From Lederbergia lenta NBRC 16444 (GTDB lineage: Bacteria; Bacillota; Bacilli; Bacillales; Bacillaceae_C), in assembly GCF_001591545.1 (NCBI RefSeq), contig NZ_BCVC01000014.1:1-35634 (forward strand): 35,634 nucleotides of DNA, read 5' to 3'. Positions 32,755-35,634 of this stretch are shown here, piece after piece (within the stretch, counting starts at the first letter, position 1; every line of letters begins with the position of its first letter). The position numbers and the translations under genes are program-made. The notes beneath the pieces were generated by a model that worked only from the letters and a program-made list of their open reading frames with translations, did no database searches and was not told the origin of the DNA.

Positions 32755-33978
32755 ATGAAGAAAAATCTTATGCTTCAAATTCTCATTGCCTTTATTCTTG
32801 CGATTATTGTAGGCTCCATTTTTGGATCAAAAGCTACTGTTGTTCAGCCATTAGGTGATCTGTTTTTAAGACTAATTAAGTTCATTATTGTTCCATTAAT
32901 CTTATCCACTATTATCGTTGGTGTTACGGGAGCTGGCGGAATCAAAAAGTTGGGAAGTATTGGTGGGAAGACTGTATTATACTTTCTTGTTACAAGTTTG
33001 GCGGCCATTTCCATTGGGTTACTAGCAGGATTTGTTTTTTCCCCAGGTACGGGGACAGATGTGGTACTAGAAGGCGGTGCTGCTGAAACAGTTACATCTG
33101 ATGGAGTAATTACTACATTATTGAATATTATACCGACTAACCCGATCGAAGCATTAACTTCAGGGGCAGTTTTACAGATTATCTTCTTTGCGATCTTTCT
33201 TGGAGTTGGGATTACACTTGTTGGAGAGAAAGGCAAGCCGGTGCAGGACTTTTTTGAAGGTCTTGCCGAGGTGATGTATAAAATAACAGGGATAATTATG
33301 AAGCTTGTTCCAATTGGAGTATTTGGCCTGTTAGCTCCTATCGTCGGTACCTATGGATTACCTGTTTTACTTCCGCTAATCAAAGTTATTATAGCAATGC
33401 TTGTAGCAGTCATCATTCATGTGGCAATAACGTATTCACTTGCTGTGAAAACACTCGGAAAAATGAGTCCAAACCAATTTCTTAAAGGGATTTTCCCAGC
33501 AGCTTCCGTTGCATTTGCCACGTGTAGTAGCTCTGGCACCTTGCCCGTTACGATGAAAAATGTGCAAGAGAATTTAGGTGTATCAAAAGAAACAAGTAGC
33601 TTTGTTTTACCACTTGGTGCCACGATTAACATGGACGGAACAGCAATCTATATGGGGATAGCTGTTATGTTTATCGCTCAATACTTTGGAGAGTCATTGA
33701 GCTTCTCGCAGATTTTAATAGTAGCCCTTATGGGAACACTAGCTTCGATTGGCGCTGCAGGTGTGCCTGGTGCAGGCTTGATTATGCTCACAATGGTTTT
33801 AACTGCGGTGAATCTTCCACTTGAAGGGATTGCATTGATTGCCGGCATTGATCGGGTTCTCGATATGCTGAGAACATCGGTTAACATAATGGGTGATGCC
33901 TCCGCTTGTGTGGTAGTAGAAAGTTCACTAGGAAATAAGCAATTGATAGTAGAAGAAAATTCATCAACAATATCTTAA
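32755..33978 (+). CDS. Dicarboxylate/amino acid:cation symporter (DAACS, GltP-like)
   Basis: 407 residues with about eight hydrophobic segments. The two hairpin and binding signatures of the family are present: a serine-rich ATCSSSGTLPVTM and GATINMDGTAIYMG with the NMDGT sodium/substrate motif. GLIMLTMVLTAVNLPLEGIA and GIDRVLDMLRTSVNIMGDA near the C-terminus are also typical, the last including the arginine and aspartate that set substrate type. It would import glutamate, aspartate or C4-dicarboxylates with protons or sodium. AAAGGAGGA lies six bases before the ATG. It is monocistronic. Confidence 0.94.
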   Translation: MKKNLMLQILIAFILAIIVGSIFGSKATVVQPLGDLFLRLIKFIIVPLILSTIIVGVTGAGGIKKLGSIGGKTVLYFLVTSLAAISIGLLAGFVFSPGTGTDVVLEGGAAETVTSDGVITTLLNIIPTNPIEALTSGAVLQIIFFAIFLGVGITLVGEKGKPVQDFFEGLAEVMYKITGIIMKLVPIGVFGLLAPIVGTYGLPVLLPLIKVIIAMLVAVIIHVAITYSLAVKTLGKMSPNQFLKGIFPAASVAFATCSSSGTLPVTMKNVQENLGVSKETSSFVLPLGATINMDGTAIYMGIAVMFIAQYFGESLSFSQILIVALMGTLASIGAAGVPGAGLIMLTMVLTAVNLPLEGIALIAGIDRVLDMLRTSVNIMGDASACVVVESSLGNKQLIVEENSSTIS

Positions 33979-33985
33979 AATGAGA

Positions 33986-34022
33986 TGGGCCGGGTGATAT
34001 ATAAACTTGGCCCACTATTTTA
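33986..34022 (+). terminator. Probable terminator of the symporter gene
   Basis: TGGGCC (33986-33991) pairs with GGCCCA (34009-34014), then CTATTTTATG. The stem is short and the tail only moderately T-rich. Confidence 0.5.
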
Positions 34023-34054
34023 TGTGACGAAATGGAGAAAAGCTGATATAATTA

Positions 34055-34087
34055 GCATATAGTTTGTTTGGGAAACAAACTATATGC
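34055..34087. repeat. Perfect 15-bp palindrome upstream of the phosphogluconate dehydrogenase gene
   Basis: GCATATAGTTTGTTT (34055-34069) and AAACAAACTATATGC (34073-34087) are perfect inverted repeats around GGG. The plus-strand tail is only TTTCAC. It may be the true terminator of the symporter transcript or an operator for the gene at 34225. Its symmetric AGTTTGTTT core would suit a dimeric regulator. Confidence 0.6.
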
Positions 34088-34224
34088 TTTCACTCAAGTT
34101 ATTAACGTAATAAAGAGAAAGTATGTTAAAATCGACATATAATGAATTAAAGTGGTTGAATTTTCTGTCGGCTGCTTGAAAATACTATTAAAAATAAGCT
34201 TCAAGTATAAAGGAGGAACTAACA

Positions 34225-35634
34225 TTGTCAAAACAGCAAATTGGTGTTGTCGGATTAGCAGTAATGGGTAAAAACCTGGCTATGAATATCGAAAGTAGAG
34301 GTTATTCTGTATCAGTTTATAACCGCTCTTCCCATAGAACAGAGGATATGATGCAAAATGAGGCAAAGGGTAAAAATGTGGTTGCTACATATTCAATCGA
34401 AGAATTTGTTAATTCATTAGAAAAGCCACGAAAAATTTTACTTATGGTACAAGCTGGTGCTCCTACGGATGCAACAATTGAATCATTAAAGCCATATTTA
34501 GAAAAAGGCGATATTCTCATTGACGGTGGAAATACATTCTTCCCTGATACGATCCGTCGTAACAAAGAATTAAGTGAAGCAGGCCTTCATTTTATTGGTA
34601 CTGGTGTTTCGGGTGGAGAAGAAGGAGCTTTAACTGGTCCTTCAATCATGCCTGGTGGTCAAAAGGAAGCTTATGAACTTGTTGCACCTATTTTTGAAGC
34701 GATCGCTGCAAAAGTAGATGGAGAAGCATGTACTACATACATTGGTCCAGATGGGGCCGGCCATTATGTGAAAATGGTGCATAATGGAATTGAATATGGT
34801 GATATGCAACTGATTTGTGAGGCTTACTTTATGATGAAAAATATTTTAGGGCTTAATGCTGAAGAGTTGCATAAAGTGTTTTCAGAATGGAATAAAGGTG
34901 AACTTGATAGCTATTTAATTGAGATTACTGCTGATATTTTTACAAAAACAGACGAGGAAACTGGTAAACCTTTAGTTGATGTCATTCTGGACACAGCTGG
35001 TCAAAAAGGAACAGGGAAATGGACAAGTCAAAATGCACTTGATCTAGGTGTTCCACTTCCATTAGTTACTGAATCGGTCTTTGCTCGCTTCATTTCAGCA
35101 ATGAAAGATGAGCGTGTGGCAGCAAGTAAAATATTAAGAGGTCCTGAAGTAACAGCTTATGAAGGCGATAAAGACGAGTTAATCGAAGCAATTCGTAAAG
35201 CATTATATATGAGTAAAATTTGTTCATATGCTCAAGGATTTGCACAAATGCGTGCAGCATCAGAAGAATATAACTGGGACTTAAAATACGGCGATATCGC
35301 AATGATTTTCCGCGGAGGATGTATCATCCGTGCACAATTCTTACAAAAAATCAAAGAAGCATATGATAAAGACCCAGCATTAGCTAACCTGTTGCTTGAT
35401 CCATACTTCAAAGAAATCGTTGAAGGCTACCAGCAGGCATTAAGGAAAGTAGTTTCTATTGCTGTAGAGCGAGGAATTGCAGTACCGTGTTTCGCAAGCG
35501 CTGCTGCTTATTATGACAGCTACCGCACAGAAACACTACCAGCAAACCTACTACAAGCTCAACGCGATTACTTCGGTGCACATACATATAACCGCATCGA
35601 TAAAGAAGGAACATTCCACACAGAGTGGATGGAA
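34225..35634 (+). CDS. gndA: 6-phosphogluconate dehydrogenase, decarboxylating (3' end outside window)
   Basis: 470 codons are visible without a stop, from a TTG at 34225 after AAAGGAGGA with normal spacing. Family members end at about this length (468-469 in B. subtilis), so at most a few residues and the stop are missing. The NADP-binding start is [19 protein letters not shown]. The catalytic region shows [19 protein letters not shown] and [15 protein letters not shown] with the lysine and histidine-asparagine pair. The C-terminus has [16 protein letters not shown]. It converts 6-phosphogluconate to ribulose 5-phosphate and CO2 in the oxidative pentose phosphate pathway. Confidence 0.95.
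   Translation, partial: MSKQQIGVVGLAVMGKNLAMNIESRGYSVSVYNRSSHRTEDMMQNEAKGKNVVATYSIEEFVNSLEKPRKILLMVQAGAPTDATIESLKPYLEKGDILIDGGNTFFPDTIRRNKELSEAGLHFIGTGVSGGEEGALTGPSIMPGGQKEAYELVAPIFEAIAAKVDGEACTTYIGPDGAGHYVKMVHNGIEYGDMQLICEAYFMMKNILGLNAEELHKVFSEWNKGELDSYLIEITADIFTKTDEETGKPLVDVILDTAGQKGTGKWTSQNALDLGVPLPLVTESVFARFISAMKDERVAASKILRGPEVTAYEGDKDELIEAIRKALYMSKICSYAQGFAQMRAASEEYNWDLKYGDIAMIFRGGCIIRAQFLQKIKEAYDKDPALANLLLDPYFKEIVEGYQQALRKVVSIAVERGIAVPCFASAAAYYDSYRTETLPANLLQAQRDYFGAHTYNRIDKEGTFHTEWME

Noticed and set aside
1-35634. CRISPR arrays, prophage genes or transposase genes
   Set aside because: No regularly spaced identical repeats beyond the parC-like array, and no integrase, transposase or phage structural gene, could be seen.

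Overview
The window looks like a chromosomal stretch of a low-GC Gram-positive spore-former of the family Bacillaceae. The evidence is an AT-rich sequence, AGGAGG-type ribosome binding sites, frequent TTG and GTG starts, U-tailed intrinsic terminators, a bacillithiol-type YtxJ homologue, a PerR box on a vegetative catalase and PhoP-like direct repeats on a Na/Pi transporter. I cannot name the species from the sequence.

Layout. 1-310: the tail of a tRNA cluster (Gly-TCC, Arg-TCT) and its terminator. 657-2600: a luciferase-like flavin oxidoreductase and the pseudouridine synthase RluF. 2611-4677: a complete ParM/ParR-type actin segregation cassette with an upstream iteron array (centromere-like), promoter and terminator, of a kind normally carried by plasmids. 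4684-11060: housekeeping and stress genes (PfpI/DJ-1 protein, Na/Pi cotransporter behind PhoP-like boxes, SGNH esterase plus SMP-30/gluconolactonase, ZIP metal transporter, a frameshifted ytxJ, one unrecognised protein).

11169-29020 is the accessory core. Two operons of sugar-oxidising type (11277-14799: alpha/beta hydrolase, ThuA-like protein, Gfo/Idh/MocA dehydrogenase, TIM-barrel isomerase/epimerase; 23963-27752: two more dehydrogenase/TIM-barrel pairs) start from promoters with a TTGAAT -35 box and a very similar AAACG(A/T)TTCGAT palindrome just after the -10 box. A LacI-family regulator lies at the end (28049-29020). I infer one split regulon for a glycoside, inositol or 3-keto-sugar-like substrate. 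Between the operons lie a FAD-dependent oxidoreductase, a chemoreceptor gene behind a c-di-GMP-I (GEMM) riboswitch with a visible terminator/antiterminator switch, and a small biosynthetic locus: an NRPS with a truncated condensation domain, adenylation, carrier and thioester-reductase domains, an overlapping Sfp-type phosphopantetheinyl transferase, and a small four-helix membrane protein.

29105-35634: a decayed TauE/SafE permease remnant, a double-GNAT acetyltransferase, PerR-type catalase KatA with two tandem terminators, a dicarboxylate/amino acid:cation symporter, and 6-phosphogluconate dehydrogenase, which is open at the right edge of the window.

All functions come from motif and family recognition by eye; no database search or folding program was run.
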